NCBI GenBank assembly: GCA_034437315.1
Contig: DAOTUC010000123.1
Span: 1 to 14,142 of the forward strand
Length of the DNA stretch: 14,142 bases
Direction: 5' to 3'
Source: DSAR01 sp034437315
Lineage (GTDB): Bacteria; Chloroflexota; Anaerolineae; B4-G1
In this document: piece after piece, positions 1 through 7,272 of the stretch
Layout: every line of letters begins with the position of its first letter
How positions within the stretch are numbered: the stretch's first letter is position 1
The notes under the pieces: generated by a model
Told to the model about the DNA's origin: nothing
The model's database searches: none
Seen by the model: the letters and a program-made list of their open reading frames with translations, nothing else
Made by a program: the position numbers and the translations under genes

Positions 1-97
1 AGACCCTAAAGGTTTTGCTCAAGGCCGCGCAAACAACGTTTTTGCCTTAAACAATGACCTTTTTCCATCAAAACCAGCGCAAAAACCTTTAGGGTCT
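1..97. repeat. Palindromic repeat element (MITE-like) at window edge
   Basis: The first 16 bases (AGACCCTAAAGGTTTT) are the exact reverse complement of 82-97, and the match continues for a few bases if one T is bulged. The 65-bp interior is AT-richer than the neighbouring gene and holds no convincing reading frame. A short inverted-repeat element with no coding capacity fits a MITE or REP-like intergenic repeat. The element touches base 1, so its true left border and any target duplication cannot be seen. It lies 83 bp beyond the end of the minus-strand operon, so its hairpin might also protect or end that transcript, but no U-tract supports a classical terminator. Confidence 0.6.
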
Positions 98-127
98 ATG
101 ATGGGCCATGCGAAATCCTGAAGACCC

Positions 128-147
128 ACGGTTTGGAACGGTTTGGA
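128..147. repeat. 10-bp perfect tandem repeat, two copies
   Basis: ACGGTTTGGA occurs twice in direct succession (128-137 and 138-147) in the short gap between the palindromic element and the end of the membrane-protein gene. It may be part of the neighbouring repeat element or a small slippage duplication. No function can be assigned. Confidence 0.6.
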
Positions 148-179
148 TACCGGCATCTTTGCGGATAGGGATTGCCCTT

Positions 180-1157
180 CTATGGGGATGTTGTTTCGGT
201 CGGGTCTCCCGTCAGCCCCATGCCGGTCAGTTCGCGGTAGGCCAACGTCCAGACCGAGGCGTTGAAAGTCGCCAGCACGCCGCCCCCGGCTGCGACGGCT
301 AGCCACGCGCCGATCCCGAGCGCGAAGGTCGCCCCGGCGAAGAGTAATGGGGAGAAGAGGGCCGTGACCCAGACCGTCGCCATCGCAACGATCAAGAGGA
401 GCAGAAAGGGCAGTCCCAGCAGGAGGATGACCAGGAGGGCGATCAGCAGGCTGACCATCCAGAGCGCCGCCAAGGAGCCGATGTGGGCGCGCAGCGTTCG
501 CCACGCCCGCGCGATGCTGTCCCGCACGTCGCGCCCCTGGAGGACGCATGCGCAGACGGCCAATCTCTGCAAGACGCCCAGGGGGATGGAGAGCGCTATG
601 GCGACGCCCATGGTCGGGAGTAAGCATGTGAAGAGGGTCAGTTCCAGCGCCAGGATGCCAGGAATCACGATTTGTGGTCGTTCCTGGGATGTCGTCATCA
701 ATACGGTCAGCAACGCCGCGCCCAGCGACGGCAGCGCGCCGACCAACACGGCCCCGACTGCTGGCAGGCTTAACAACAGGCGGATCAGGAAAACCGGCCA
801 CAGGCGCTCTCGCCCCTTCTCCCATCCGCGTCTCAGGTCGACCGCGTCGCGCTCCTCGGCTGCGTGGATCTGGTCGACTAGCCCGGCCTGCCCCAGCGCG
901 TTCAACACCATCAGCGCCAGGCTCAGGGCCAATCCAACAACGAGCGACGCCGCGTAGAAGCCGCTCCCCATATCGGCGACGAGGCGCTGTAATTGGGGCG
1001 GCGCGTGTTCCAGCAGCGCGCGCCCGCCGCCCCCGCCTCCGGTCGCCAGGCGCAATCCCACGCCGCCCATGCTGGTCAAGAATCCCAGTAGCCACAGGGC
1101 CTTGTGTCGCCGCGTGATCTCTCCGGCGCGGCGCAGGATGTAGGTCAAGTCGATCAC
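180..1157 (-). CDS. Multi-pass membrane protein, unknown function
   Basis: This encodes 325 residues with a GTG start 12 bp after the guaA stop; no ATG lies early enough in the frame to replace it. The ribosome binding site is weak (GGAA), which suits translational coupling. The N-terminus is basic (RRAGEITRRHKALW), followed by a hydrophobic segment near residues 20-36 and a six-glycine run near 41-46. At least five further hydrophobic stretches follow, including a very hydrophobic block around 210-280. The C-terminus carries the pattern FNASVWTLAYREL. This architecture resembles uncharacterised bacterial integral membrane proteins related to the membrane domain of some glycerophosphodiester phosphodiesterases, but no catalytic domain is present. 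It is the last gene of the xpt-guaA operon. A long open frame overlaps it on the same strand but gives an Arg/Gly/Pro-rich product and is not considered coding. Confidence 0.75.
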   Translation of the reverse strand: MIDLTYILRRAGEITRRHKALWLLGFLTSMGGVGLRLATGGGGGGRALLEHAPPQLQRLVADMGSGFYAASLVVGLALSLALMVLNALGQAGLVDQIHAAEERDAVDLRRGWEKGRERLWPVFLIRLLLSLPAVGAVLVGALPSLGAALLTVLMTTSQERPQIVIPGILALELTLFTCLLPTMGVAIALSIPLGVLQRLAVCACVLQGRDVRDSIARAWRTLRAHIGSLAALWMVSLLIALLVILLLGLPFLLLLIVAMATVWVTALFSPLLFAGATFALGIGAWLAVAAGGGVLATFNASVWTLAYRELTGMGLTGDPTETTSP

Positions 1158-1169
1158 GCTATTTCCGGC

Positions 1170-2750
1170 CTATTCCCACTCAATCGTCGCCGGCGGTTTG
1201 GATGTCACGTCGTAGACCACGCGGTTGACGCCCTGCACCTCGTTGACGATCCGATTGCTGATGCGGGCCAACAGGTCATCATCGAGTCTGGCCCAGTCGG
1301 CGGTCATATAATCCTCGGTCGTCACGGCGCGCAGGGCGATGGTGTGCTGGTAGGTCCGCCCGTCCCCCATCACGCCCACGCTGCGTACCGGCAGCAGCAC
1401 GGCGAACGCCTGTTGCGTTTCCTCTCGCAGGAGGCCCGCCGAGCGCAACTCGTCCAGGAAGATCGCGTCGGCCGCGCGCAGCGTCTCCAGGCGTTCCCAC
1501 GTGACCTCGCCCAGGATGCGGACGGCCAATCCCGGCCCGGGGAAAGGTTGTCGCCACACGATCTCCTCCGGCAAATTTAGCGCCTGTCCGACCGCGCGCA
1601 CTTCGTCCTTGAAGAGGTAACGCAGCGGTTCCACCAACTCGAATTGCATATCCTCCGGCAGGCCGCCCACGTTGTGGTGGGTCTTGATGCGGGCCGCCGC
1701 CTGGCGCTCGGGGCCGCGGCTCTCGATGACGTCTGGATAGAGCGTGCCCTGGGCCAAATATTTCACGTCGCCCAGCTTGGACGCCTCCCGTTCGAAGACG
1801 CGGATGAAGCGCTCGCCGATGATGCGCCGTTTCTTCTCCGGGTCGGTCACGCCCGCCAGCTCGCTCAGGAAAGCCTCTGTGGCGTCCACCGCAATTAGCC
1901 GCATGCCCTGCTTCTCGCGGAACGTGCGCGTCACCTGTTCCGGTTCCCCCTGGCGCAGGAGGCCGTGGTTGACGAAGATGCAGGTCAGTTGATCGCCCAC
2001 GGCCCGTTGGACCACCGTCGCCGTGACGGCGGAATCGACCCCGCCGCTGAGGCCGCACACGATCTGTCCCTCGCCTACCTGCTCGCGGATCGCCGCCGTC
2101 GCCCGGTCGACGAAGGTCTGGGGGGTCCAATCGGGCTGGCAGCCGCAGACCTCGACGGTGAACTGGCGCAGGATCTCAGCGCCCCGCTCGGTGTGGGCCA
2201 CCTCCGGGTGGAACTGGATGCCGTAGATTCCGCGCGCGACGTCGCCCATCGCGGCCACGGGCGAGTTGGCGCTGCGGGCCAGGATCTCGAAACCGGGCGG
2301 CAACGAGCGTACACTATCGCCGTGAGACATCCAGACCTGGAGGGTCGACGTCGGCGGGTGGAGGTGGGAAAGGAGTGGATTTTCTGGGCCGACCAATTCG
2401 ACCTGGGCCGGGCCATATTCCCGTTTATTGGCCGGGACGACCTGCCCGCCCAGACGACGGGCCAGGAGGTGCAGGCCGTAACATAACCCGAGAACCGGCG
2501 CTCGTTGTTCCAGCACGTAATCGGGCAGGCGGGGCGCGTCGGGGTCGTAGACGCTGGCGGGGCCGCCGGAGAGGATGAAACCCCTGGGGTTCAGCGCCAG
2601 CACGTCCGCGGGCGGCGCGTCCCAGGGGAAAAGCTCGCAATAGACGTGCGCCTCGCGCACGCGGCGGGCGATCAGCTGGGTGTATTGGGACCCGAAGTCG
2701 AGGATGGCGATGGCGTCGTTGGCCTTTTCTACTACGCTCATCTTGCTCAT
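1170..2750 (-). CDS. guaA: GMP synthase (glutamine-hydrolysing)
   Basis: A 526-residue enzyme converting XMP, ATP and glutamine to GMP in the cytoplasm, the usual length for the family (about 525). The class I glutamine amidotransferase domain starts with [15 protein letters not shown] (16-30). It has the nucleophile Cys90 in GLCYG and the triad partners His181 and Glu183 in HPEVAHTE. The ATP pyrophosphatase domain follows with the P-loop SGGVDS at 235-240. The C-terminus [11 protein letters not shown] is the typical end of the dimerisation domain that binds XMP. The frame is open further upstream, but ATG at 2750 is preceded by GAGAGG and lies 10 bp after the xpt stop, so it is the best start; ATG at 2741 is an alternative. 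XMP made by the adjacent xpt is the direct substrate, so the two genes form a salvage-to-GMP unit. No key residue is missing. Confidence 0.97.
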   Translation of the reverse strand: MSKMSVVEKANDAIAILDFGSQYTQLIARRVREAHVYCELFPWDAPPADVLALNPRGFILSGGPASVYDPDAPRLPDYVLEQRAPVLGLCYGLHLLARRLGGQVVPANKREYGPAQVELVGPENPLLSHLHPPTSTLQVWMSHGDSVRSLPPGFEILARSANSPVAAMGDVARGIYGIQFHPEVAHTERGAEILRQFTVEVCGCQPDWTPQTFVDRATAAIREQVGEGQIVCGLSGGVDSAVTATVVQRAVGDQLTCIFVNHGLLRQGEPEQVTRTFREKQGMRLIAVDATEAFLSELAGVTDPEKKRRIIGERFIRVFEREASKLGDVKYLAQGTLYPDVIESRGPERQAAARIKTHHNVGGLPEDMQFELVEPLRYLFKDEVRAVGQALNLPEEIVWRQPFPGPGLAVRILGEVTWERLETLRAADAIFLDELRSAGLLREETQQAFAVLLPVRSVGVMGDGRTYQHTIALRAVTTEDYMTADWARLDDDLLARISNRIVNEVQGVNRVVYDVTSKPPATIEWE

Positions 2751-2760
2751 ACGTCGCCTC

Positions 2761-3330
2761 TCACGCCAACTCGATCCGGCCATCGCGCATATCGGTGATG
2801 ACGGCCAACGAGACGATGGGCACGTCCAGGTCCAACAGCGCTTCTCGTCCGCCCTCGAAGCGCTTCTCAATGGCGGCGCCGATGCCGACCAGTGTGGCCT
2901 CGGCGTGTTCGACCAATCGCACCAGCGCCTTGAGCGTCGCCCCGGAGGCCAGGAAATCGTCTACGATCAGCACGCGATCCCCCGGCTTCAGGAATTCGGC
3001 CGAGATCATCAGGAACACGTCGCGGCCTTTGGTATGTGAGGGGGCGACCTCGACGAAGACCGGTCCTGTCATCGTGATGGGGCGGGTCTTGCGCGCGTAC
3101 ACGATGGGGATGTTCAGCGCGTAGGCAGTCGCCAGGGCTGGCGCGATGCCTGATATTTCCGCCGTGACGATCTTCGTCGCCCCAACGTCGGAGAAGCGGC
3201 GGGCCAACTCTTGCCCTACCTCGTACATTAAATGGGTGTCGATCTGATGATTGATGAAGCTATCGACTTTCAGGATGCCCTGTCCCAGGTTTTCTCCTTC
3301 TGCTAGAATACGTTTTTTGAGTGCTTCCAT
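2761..3330 (-). CDS. xpt: Xanthine phosphoribosyltransferase
   Basis: This 189-residue purine-salvage enzyme transfers the phosphoribosyl group of PRPP to xanthine, giving XMP. The sequence aligns from memory along its length with Bacillus-type Xpt: MEALKKRI at the start, [12 protein letters not shown] near 20-31, the stretch [17 protein letters not shown], the PRPP-binding loop [13 protein letters not shown] and the late IEKRFEGGR. It is close to the usual length of about 190. ATG at 3330 has an excellent Shine-Dalgarno sequence (AAGGAGGT), which settles the start although the frame is open a little further. It is first in the xpt-guaA-membrane protein operon. The ribosome binding site overlaps a small dyad (GGAG-GTA-CTCC), a possible weak hairpin. 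Bacillus xpt is controlled by a guanine riboswitch; none is recognisable here. Confidence 0.95.
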   Translation of the reverse strand: MEALKKRILAEGENLGQGILKVDSFINHQIDTHLMYEVGQELARRFSDVGATKIVTAEISGIAPALATAYALNIPIVYARKTRPITMTGPVFVEVAPSHTKGRDVFLMISAEFLKPGDRVLIVDDFLASGATLKALVRLVEHAEATLVGIGAAIEKRFEGGREALLDLDVPIVSLAVITDMRDGRIELA

Positions 3331-3365
3331 CCCGGAGTACCTCCTTTTTGAAGTGTGCAAGTGGT

Positions 3366-3395
3366 AAGTGGCAAGTTTGCAAGTGGCAAGTTTGC
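3366..3395. repeat. 15-bp tandem repeat in the xpt leader
   Basis: AAGTGGCAAGTTTGC is present twice without a mismatch (3366-3380, 3381-3395), with a degenerate partial copy just to the left (from about 3351). It lies in the predicted 5' leader of xpt, between promoter and ribosome binding site. Slippage-prone intergenic repeats of this composition seem common in Chloroflexota genomes (recollection, not checked). Confidence 0.75.
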
Positions 3396-3407
3396 AAGAT
3401 GACTGTC

Positions 3408-3436
3408 ATTCTACACGAGGCTTATGGGGCTGGCAA
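3408..3436 (-). promoter_or_regulatory. Predicted sigma-70-type promoter of xpt-guaA operon
   Basis: Read on the minus strand, TTGCCA (3436-3431) and TAGAAT (3413-3408) are separated by exactly 17 bp. Transcription would start near 3401, giving a leader of about 70 nt before the xpt ATG that contains the tandem repeat. The leader is too short and lacks the conserved loops for a purine riboswitch. Confidence 0.55.
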
Positions 3437-3470
3437 GTCCCCAAGCCATCCCAATTCTCGCGTCGTTGTG

Positions 3471-3499
3471 TTGACTTCCAGGCAAGTTCCCTTTATACT
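3471..3499 (+). promoter_or_regulatory. Predicted sigma-70-type promoter of DNA methyltransferase
   Basis: TTGACT (3471-3476) and TATACT (3494-3499) are separated by 17 bp, each one base from consensus. Transcription would begin near 3506, leaving a leader of about 135 nt before the proposed methyltransferase start. It is divergent from the xpt promoter, with 34 bp between the two -35 boxes. Confidence 0.65.
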
Positions 3500-3642
3500 A
3501 CTGTCGTATTGTGAATATCCTAACCTGGACGAGCCAGAATCAATTAAGGAACCGTTGAGTACCAAATTCTTGCTCGCTGTACAAGAATCCCATCGGTTTA
3601 GGCCTTAATCGTCTAGCAGTTGATTGTGATTTGAAATTTCCT

Positions 3643-5073
3643 ATGACAGTTACCTATCAAATTCCCCTGCCCCTTGAAGCCGCTGAAACTTCAGTTTCTC
3701 CAGTGGATCTATCCACAGATTATTGTGAGAGGCTAATCACACTATTGTCTCAGAACCTGGATTTTCATGAATTGGGCAGTGGGTATGCTTCTCATAACTT
3801 TCACTCTTTTCCCGCCAAATTTCCTCCCCAGTTACCACGTCAGTTTATTGAAGGGTTAACCGATCCTGGAGATGTTGTCCTGGATCCGATGGTTGGATCT
3901 GGAACGACGGTTTTGGAGGCCTATCTAGCTGGAAGATGCAGCATTGGTTTCGACATTGACCCTCTTGCTTTGCTGTTATCCAGGGTTAAGGTTACTCCAC
4001 TCGATTTAGAGTTGGTTGCAACTATAGGAAATAAAACAATTAAGCAAGCTCAACAAACACTTGTGCAGGAACGGAAAAAGCTAAAAGAGGCCTTGCAAGA
4101 TCACTGGGGCGCTAAAACACGACAATTTGTCAATTATTGGTTTGCGCCTGAAACACAATTAGAATTACTGGCGCTTATGATCCAGATAGAAAAGGTCGAA
4201 GACATAACCATCAGAGATTTTCTAAAATTGATCTTCTCAGCTATCATTATCACGAAATCGGGTGGTGTGTCATTAGCCTTCGACTTAGCCCATACCCGTC
4301 CCCATCGAGCTAAAGTAGTTTACAGCCAGTCTGGTGAAATTGTGTTGGGGCATAACTTGGTCAATAGTGAATCCTCCCGTGTCAAATTTCTCACTAAATC
4401 GTTACGTTCACCTATAGAGGAGTTCGAGAAACGATTAAAACAAAATCTAGGGGGATTACATAGCATTCACCAAGGCCCTATTCAGCCTCAAGTGATGTTC
4501 GGTGATGCACAAAATCTGCCCCTCAATAGCGCTTCGATAGATCTAATTGTGACTTCACCGCCTTATGCTGCTATGGCTATTGATTATATGCGAGCGCATA
4601 AATTTTCTCTGGTATGGATGGAACATCCAATCGACGAACTTGGACAGAAACGAAAAGAATATATTGGTGGAGAAGCTGTGACAGGAATCGATTATGAAAG
4701 TTTGCCTGACGAGACAATGAAAGTCATCAATGGTATCACAAGTGTGGATGATAAAAAGGGCCGCATACTCCATCGCTATTATTCCGAAATGACGCGAACG
4801 TTGCGAGAGTTGTATCGTGTGCTCAAACCAGGCAAAGCCGCGATTGTCGTCGTGGGAAGTTCGACCATGCGGGGTAAAGACACTCGGACAGCGACTTGTT
4901 TGGCAGACATAGGTCAATCTATTGGTTTTGAGGTTCCCGAGATAGGCTTGCGTCACCTTGATCGTAACCGCAGGATGATGCCAGTTGGAAACAAGGTCAA
5001 TTCCGACTCGCAGATTCAGCAACGGATGCATAAAGAATACGTTATTGGTTTCTACAAGCCTAAGCGCAAGTAG
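3643..5073 (+). CDS. Solitary DNA amino-methyltransferase (N4-cytosine/N6-adenine type)
   Basis: A 476-residue SAM-dependent methyltransferase. Counting from an in-frame TTG at 3631, the SAM-binding motif I is DPMVGSGTT (85-93), preceded by HNFHSFPAKFPPQLPRQFI, which looks like motif X. The acidic FDID (107-110) follows as motif II. The catalytic motif IV is TSPPY (308-312). LYRVLKPG (394-401) resembles the region seen near motif VII in N4/N6 enzymes. Motif I comes before motif IV, with about 215 residues between them that may hold the target-recognition region; many SPPY enzymes have the opposite order. ATG at 3643 is chosen over TTG at 3631; neither has a clear Shine-Dalgarno sequence. No recognisable restriction endonuclease adjoins it, so it may be an orphan or the remnant of a restriction-modification system. 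Base composition is clearly AT-richer than both flanking operons, which suggests recent transfer. The recognition site cannot be predicted. Confidence 0.85.
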   Translation: MTVTYQIPLPLEAAETSVSPVDLSTDYCERLITLLSQNLDFHELGSGYASHNFHSFPAKFPPQLPRQFIEGLTDPGDVVLDPMVGSGTTVLEAYLAGRCSIGFDIDPLALLLSRVKVTPLDLELVATIGNKTIKQAQQTLVQERKKLKEALQDHWGAKTRQFVNYWFAPETQLELLALMIQIEKVEDITIRDFLKLIFSAIIITKSGGVSLAFDLAHTRPHRAKVVYSQSGEIVLGHNLVNSESSRVKFLTKSLRSPIEEFEKRLKQNLGGLHSIHQGPIQPQVMFGDAQNLPLNSASIDLIVTSPPYAAMAIDYMRAHKFSLVWMEHPIDELGQKRKEYIGGEAVTGIDYESLPDETMKVINGITSVDDKKGRILHRYYSEMTRTLRELYRVLKPGKAAIVVVGSSTMRGKDTRTATCLADIGQSIGFEVPEIGLRHLDRNRRMMPVGNKVNSDSQIQQRMHKEYVIGFYKPKRK

Positions 5074-5099
5074 GTTTACAATCAACGTGAGGAGACGAG

Positions 5100-5311
5100 A
5101 TGAGTATTGCCAGCATGCGCAGCGTATATCATCGCCGTATCGGTGAGGAAGTGCTACGGTTCAAGGAAGATGGTCTATCAGACTATCCAAATCTCGCCGA
5201 CAAGGGCAGCCGAACGAGCAGAGAAATAGCTATTTAGAGGTGTTACAAACCTTGGTCCAGGGTAGACGCTTGCGTGACATCAGCGACCTGCCTTTCGACT
5301 TGGCAATATAA
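5100..5311 (+). pseudogene. Small gene of unknown function, apparently frameshifted
   Basis: An ATG with a good ribosome binding site (GAGGAG, 27 bp after the methyltransferase stop) opens a 45-codon frame starting MSIASMRSVYHRRIGEEV and ending at TAG 5235-5237. Shifting by one base makes the following stretch read as ordinary protein ([18 protein letters not shown], then DLPFDLAI), ending at TAA 5309-5311. The whole interval is 212 nt; adding one base gives exactly 71 codons. A likely lesion is the GGG at 5204-5206, where a fourth G would join ...NLADKG to QPNEQRNSYLEV.... The restored product is about 70 residues, mostly charged and helical-looking. I do not recognise the family. Its place after the methyltransferase and similar composition suggest a partner or accessory gene. 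Alternatives are an intact 45-residue protein, programmed -1 frameshifting (no canonical slippery heptamer seen), or a sequencing error. Confidence 0.55.
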
Positions 5312-5312
5312 T

Positions 5313-5320
5313 CAGGAGGA
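5313..5320 (+). promoter_or_regulatory. Strong ribosome binding site of the YifB/ComM gene
   Basis: CAGGAGGA lies 8 bp before ATG 5329, one base after the stop of the frameshifted small gene. It fixes the start of the ATPase gene and shows tight packing with the upstream unit, so read-through transcription from the methyltransferase promoter is possible. Confidence 0.8.
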
Positions 5321-5328
5321 GAGACGTT

Positions 5329-6852
5329 ATGCTCGCTAAAGTCACCAGTTGCGCCCTGGTCGGTTTGGATGGCGTCCCGGTCGAGGTGGAGGTCGATACG
5401 TCGCGGGGGATGCCTTCGCTGACTATCGTCGGATTACCCGACGCCGCCGTCAAGGAATCCGGCGAACGGGTGCGAGCCGCGCTCAAGAACGCCAGCCTCG
5501 TCTACCCGGGCAAGCGGATCACCGTCAACCTGGCCCCGGCCGACATTCGCAAGGCCGGCCCGGCCTACGATCTGCCGATCGCGGTGGGCATTCTCATCGC
5601 CTCGGAACAGGCGTGGCCCCAGGCGGTCGAGGACGCGCTCATCGTTGGGGAACTCTCTCTGGATGGCTCGGTGCGCCACGTGGATGGCATTCTGCCCATC
5701 GCGGCGATGGCCCGCCAGGAGGGGCTGGAGACGGCCTTCGTCCCGGCCTGCGACGCGCCGGAGGCCGCGCTTATCGAGGGGTTGGAGGTTATCCCGGTGG
5801 AACACCTGGGTCATCTCGCCGCCCACCTTCAGGGATTGCGCTCGATTCCGCCCCACGACAGCGCCATGGACGCCGACGCCTTCCCGCCCCCGGAATACGC
5901 AGCCGATTTCTCCGAGATCAAGGGGCAGGAGCACGTCAAGCGGGCGATGGAGATCGCGGCCGCCGGCGCTCACAACGTGCTGATGAGCGGCCCGCCGGGC
6001 GCCGGAAAGACGCTGCTGGCTCGCTCGCTGCCCTCTATCCTGCCAGGAATGACCGTGGACGAAGCGCTGGAGGTGACGAAAATTTACAGCATCGTGGGCC
6101 TCTTGCCGCCCGAGACGCCCCTCATCCGCCACCGGCCCTTCCGCGCGCCGCACCATACCATCAGCCACGCCGGGCTGGTCGGCGGCGGACATTGGCCCCG
6201 GCCCGGCGAGATCAGCCTGGCCCACCGGGGCGTGCTCTTCCTCGACGAGTTGCCCGAATTCAACCGGCGCACGCTGGAGGTCATGCGGCAGCCGCTGGAG
6301 GACCACCAGGTGATGATCGCCCGCGCCACCGGGACGCTGACCTTCCCGTCCAATTTCACGCTGGTGGCGGCGATGAATCCTTGCCCTTGTGGCTACTACG
6401 GCGATCCTGTGCGCGAGTGTACGTGCAGCATGTCCACCATCAGCCGTTACCAGAAGCGTATCTCAGGGCCGCTCCTGGATCGCATCGACATCCATATTGA
6501 GGTGCCGCGGGTCGATTACGAAAAGCTGACCAACGACCGTCTGGGTGAACCCTCGGCGACCATTCGGGCGCGGGTCGAGCGGGCGCGAGAGACCCAGCGG
6601 CAGCGCTTCGCCGATACGCCCGTCTCTTGCAATTCCGATATGGGCCCCGCTGAGGTGCGGAAAATCTGTAAACTGGACGAGACCGGCCGCTCCCTGATCA
6701 AAGCGGCGATGCAACAGCTCCAGATGAGCGCGCGAGCCTTCCACCGGATCCTCAAATTGGCCCGCACGATTGCCGATCTGGCGGAGAGCGATGATATTGA
6801 GACCGCTCACCTGGCCGAGGCGATCCAGTACCGCCCCCGGCGAACGAACTGA
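5329..6852 (+). CDS. comM: YifB/ComM family Mg-chelatase-like AAA+ ATPase
   Basis: This 507-residue protein has the normal family length. The N-terminal ChlI-like domain opens with [20 protein letters not shown] and includes [18 protein letters not shown] (35-52) and the [19 protein letters not shown] block (67-85). The AAA+ core has Walker A GPPGAGKT (221-228) and Walker [12 protein letters not shown] (301-311). It also has the family signature [12 protein letters not shown] with a second Cys pair CTC (364-366), possibly a metal site, and the arginine-rich [21 protein letters not shown] segment. The C-terminal Mg_chelatase_C helical domain ends [20 protein letters not shown]. In Haemophilus and Vibrio, ComM is a hexameric helicase that promotes branch migration during natural transformation; the role in this phylum is inferred. 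Despite the Mg-chelatase label it is not expected to act in chlorophyll synthesis. Its GC-rich codon use matches the chromosome, unlike the methyltransferase before it. Confidence 0.95.
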   Translation: MLAKVTSCALVGLDGVPVEVEVDTSRGMPSLTIVGLPDAAVKESGERVRAALKNASLVYPGKRITVNLAPADIRKAGPAYDLPIAVGILIASEQAWPQAVEDALIVGELSLDGSVRHVDGILPIAAMARQEGLETAFVPACDAPEAALIEGLEVIPVEHLGHLAAHLQGLRSIPPHDSAMDADAFPPPEYAADFSEIKGQEHVKRAMEIAAAGAHNVLMSGPPGAGKTLLARSLPSILPGMTVDEALEVTKIYSIVGLLPPETPLIRHRPFRAPHHTISHAGLVGGGHWPRPGEISLAHRGVLFLDELPEFNRRTLEVMRQPLEDHQVMIARATGTLTFPSNFTLVAAMNPCPCGYYGDPVRECTCSMSTISRYQKRISGPLLDRIDIHIEVPRVDYEKLTNDRLGEPSATIRARVERARETQRQRFADTPVSCNSDMGPAEVRKICKLDETGRSLIKAAMQQLQMSARAFHRILKLARTIADLAESDDIETAHLAEAIQYRPRRTN

Positions 6853-6865
6853 GCCGGAGATTACG

Positions 6866-7078
6866 CCTATTCAGTCCCCCACAGCGCCGACCGATACGCC
6901 GGCTGCCACGCTGAGCGATATGCCAGCCAAGGCAGGCTGAAGGCCAAGTTTTGACCATCACCATTCTCTACGACAACACCGCCTACGATCCATCTCTACA
7001 GACCGATTGAGGATTCGCCGCCTTGATTGAATACGGTCATCACGACGTTACGTTGTGCTGTTCGATACCAGTGCTCGA
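6866..7078 (+). pseudogene. Decayed N-terminus of an MBL-fold metallohydrolase gene
   Basis: From TTG 6951 the frame reads LTITILYDNTAYDPSLQTD, then a TGA (7008-7010), then GFAALIEYGHHDV. A frame change near 7050-7057 then gives LFDTSAR (7058-7078). I recall that MBL-fold proteins annotated as 7,8-dihydropterin-6-methyl-4-(ribofuranosyl)aminobenzene-phosphate synthase-like start with a pattern close to ITILYDN...TDWGFAALIEY...LFDTG. On that model TGG (Trp) has become TGA, a frameshift follows, and all of the catalytic His/Asp motifs are gone. The stretch 6866-6940 reads in another frame as PIQSPTAPTDTPAATLSDMPAKAG, resembling the Thr/Pro linker after a lipoprotein anchor, so the lost protein may have been extracytoplasmic. 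It is a truncated remnant with no likely product. Confidence 0.6.
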
Positions 7079-7090
7079 CCGTAACCAGGA

Positions 7091-7106
7091 TGTAACTGGG
7101 TTGTAA
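7091..7106 (+). promoter_or_regulatory. Possible OmpR/PhoB-type direct-repeat operator
   Basis: TGTAA occurs at 7091-7095 and 7102-7106, exactly 11 bp apart, ending at the upstream edge of the proposed -35 box of the cyclase promoter. An 11-bp spacing of direct half-sites just upstream of -35 is typical for activators of the OmpR/PhoB family. The half-site is short, so chance is a real alternative. Confidence 0.25.
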
Positions 7107-7135
7107 TTCAATCGGGGCGGGGAAAGAAGTATACT
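7107..7135 (+). promoter_or_regulatory. Predicted promoter of the adenylate cyclase unit
   Basis: A near-consensus -10 box TATACT (7130-7135) is preceded at 17 bp by the weak -35 box TTCAAT (7107-7112). A poor -35 with a good -10 fits an activator-dependent promoter. Transcription would start near 7142, giving a leader of about 130 nt. TTGTAA at 7101 is too far away (23 bp) to act as a standard -35. Confidence 0.45.
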
Positions 7136-7153
7136 AAACCCGACTAAATCGGC

Positions 7154-7231
7154 GATGGTCAAAGTTCGTAGGCGATTCATCGCGGCTTGATGGTCCAAAA
7201 CGATTGCCAGAGTCTAATTGCCAGGTCCAAA
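7154..7231 (+). repeat. Direct repeats and dyad in the cyclase leader
   Basis: The leader before the cyclase contains GGTCCAAA at 7192-7199 and 7224-7231, with a near copy GGTCAAAG around 7157. ATTGCCAG occurs at 7203-7210 and 7217-7224. A compact dyad GCGAT-TC-ATCGC sits at 7172-7183. The spacings (32 bp and 14 bp) are compatible with a protein-binding array downstream of the transcription start, but no regulator is known. The rest of the leader up to 7272 is a GTGAGYGA-rich stretch without a clear Shine-Dalgarno sequence. Confidence 0.35.
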
Positions 7232-7272
7232 TGAGCAAGTACAAACGAACGTGAGCGAATGTGAGTGAGTGA

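Noticed and set aside
19..1095. Long minus-strand open frame overlapping the membrane-protein gene
   Set aside because: The product is Arg/Gly/Pro-rich, without family pattern. The overlapping frame is a coherent membrane protein starting 12 bp after guaA.
2751..2870. Upstream extension of guaA overlapping xpt
   Set aside because: The extra 40 residues are out-of-frame shadow of xpt, and the ATG at 2750 has its own ribosome binding site.
3331..3410. Guanine riboswitch ahead of xpt, as in Bacillus
   Set aside because: The predicted leader is only about 70 nt, is dominated by a 15-bp tandem repeat, and lacks the conserved three-way-junction loops.
4555..5085. 176-codon open frame on the minus strand opposite the methyltransferase
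   Set aside because: It lies wholly antisense to a gene with clear catalytic motifs, and its product shows no recognisable domain.
5349..6500. Long plus- and minus-strand frames inside comM
   Set aside because: High-GC codon bias opens shadow frames. Only the 5329 frame carries the Walker and Mg-chelatase motifs.
6920..6952. Hairpin CAGCC-AAGGCA-GGCTG near a TTTT as a comM terminator
   Set aside because: The stem is only 5 bp and the T run is short and 10 bases away, inside a decayed coding stretch.
7101..7135. TTGTAA as -35 for TATACT in the cyclase promoter
   Set aside because: The spacer is 23 bp, well outside the usual 16-18 bp; TTCAAT at 17 bp fits better.
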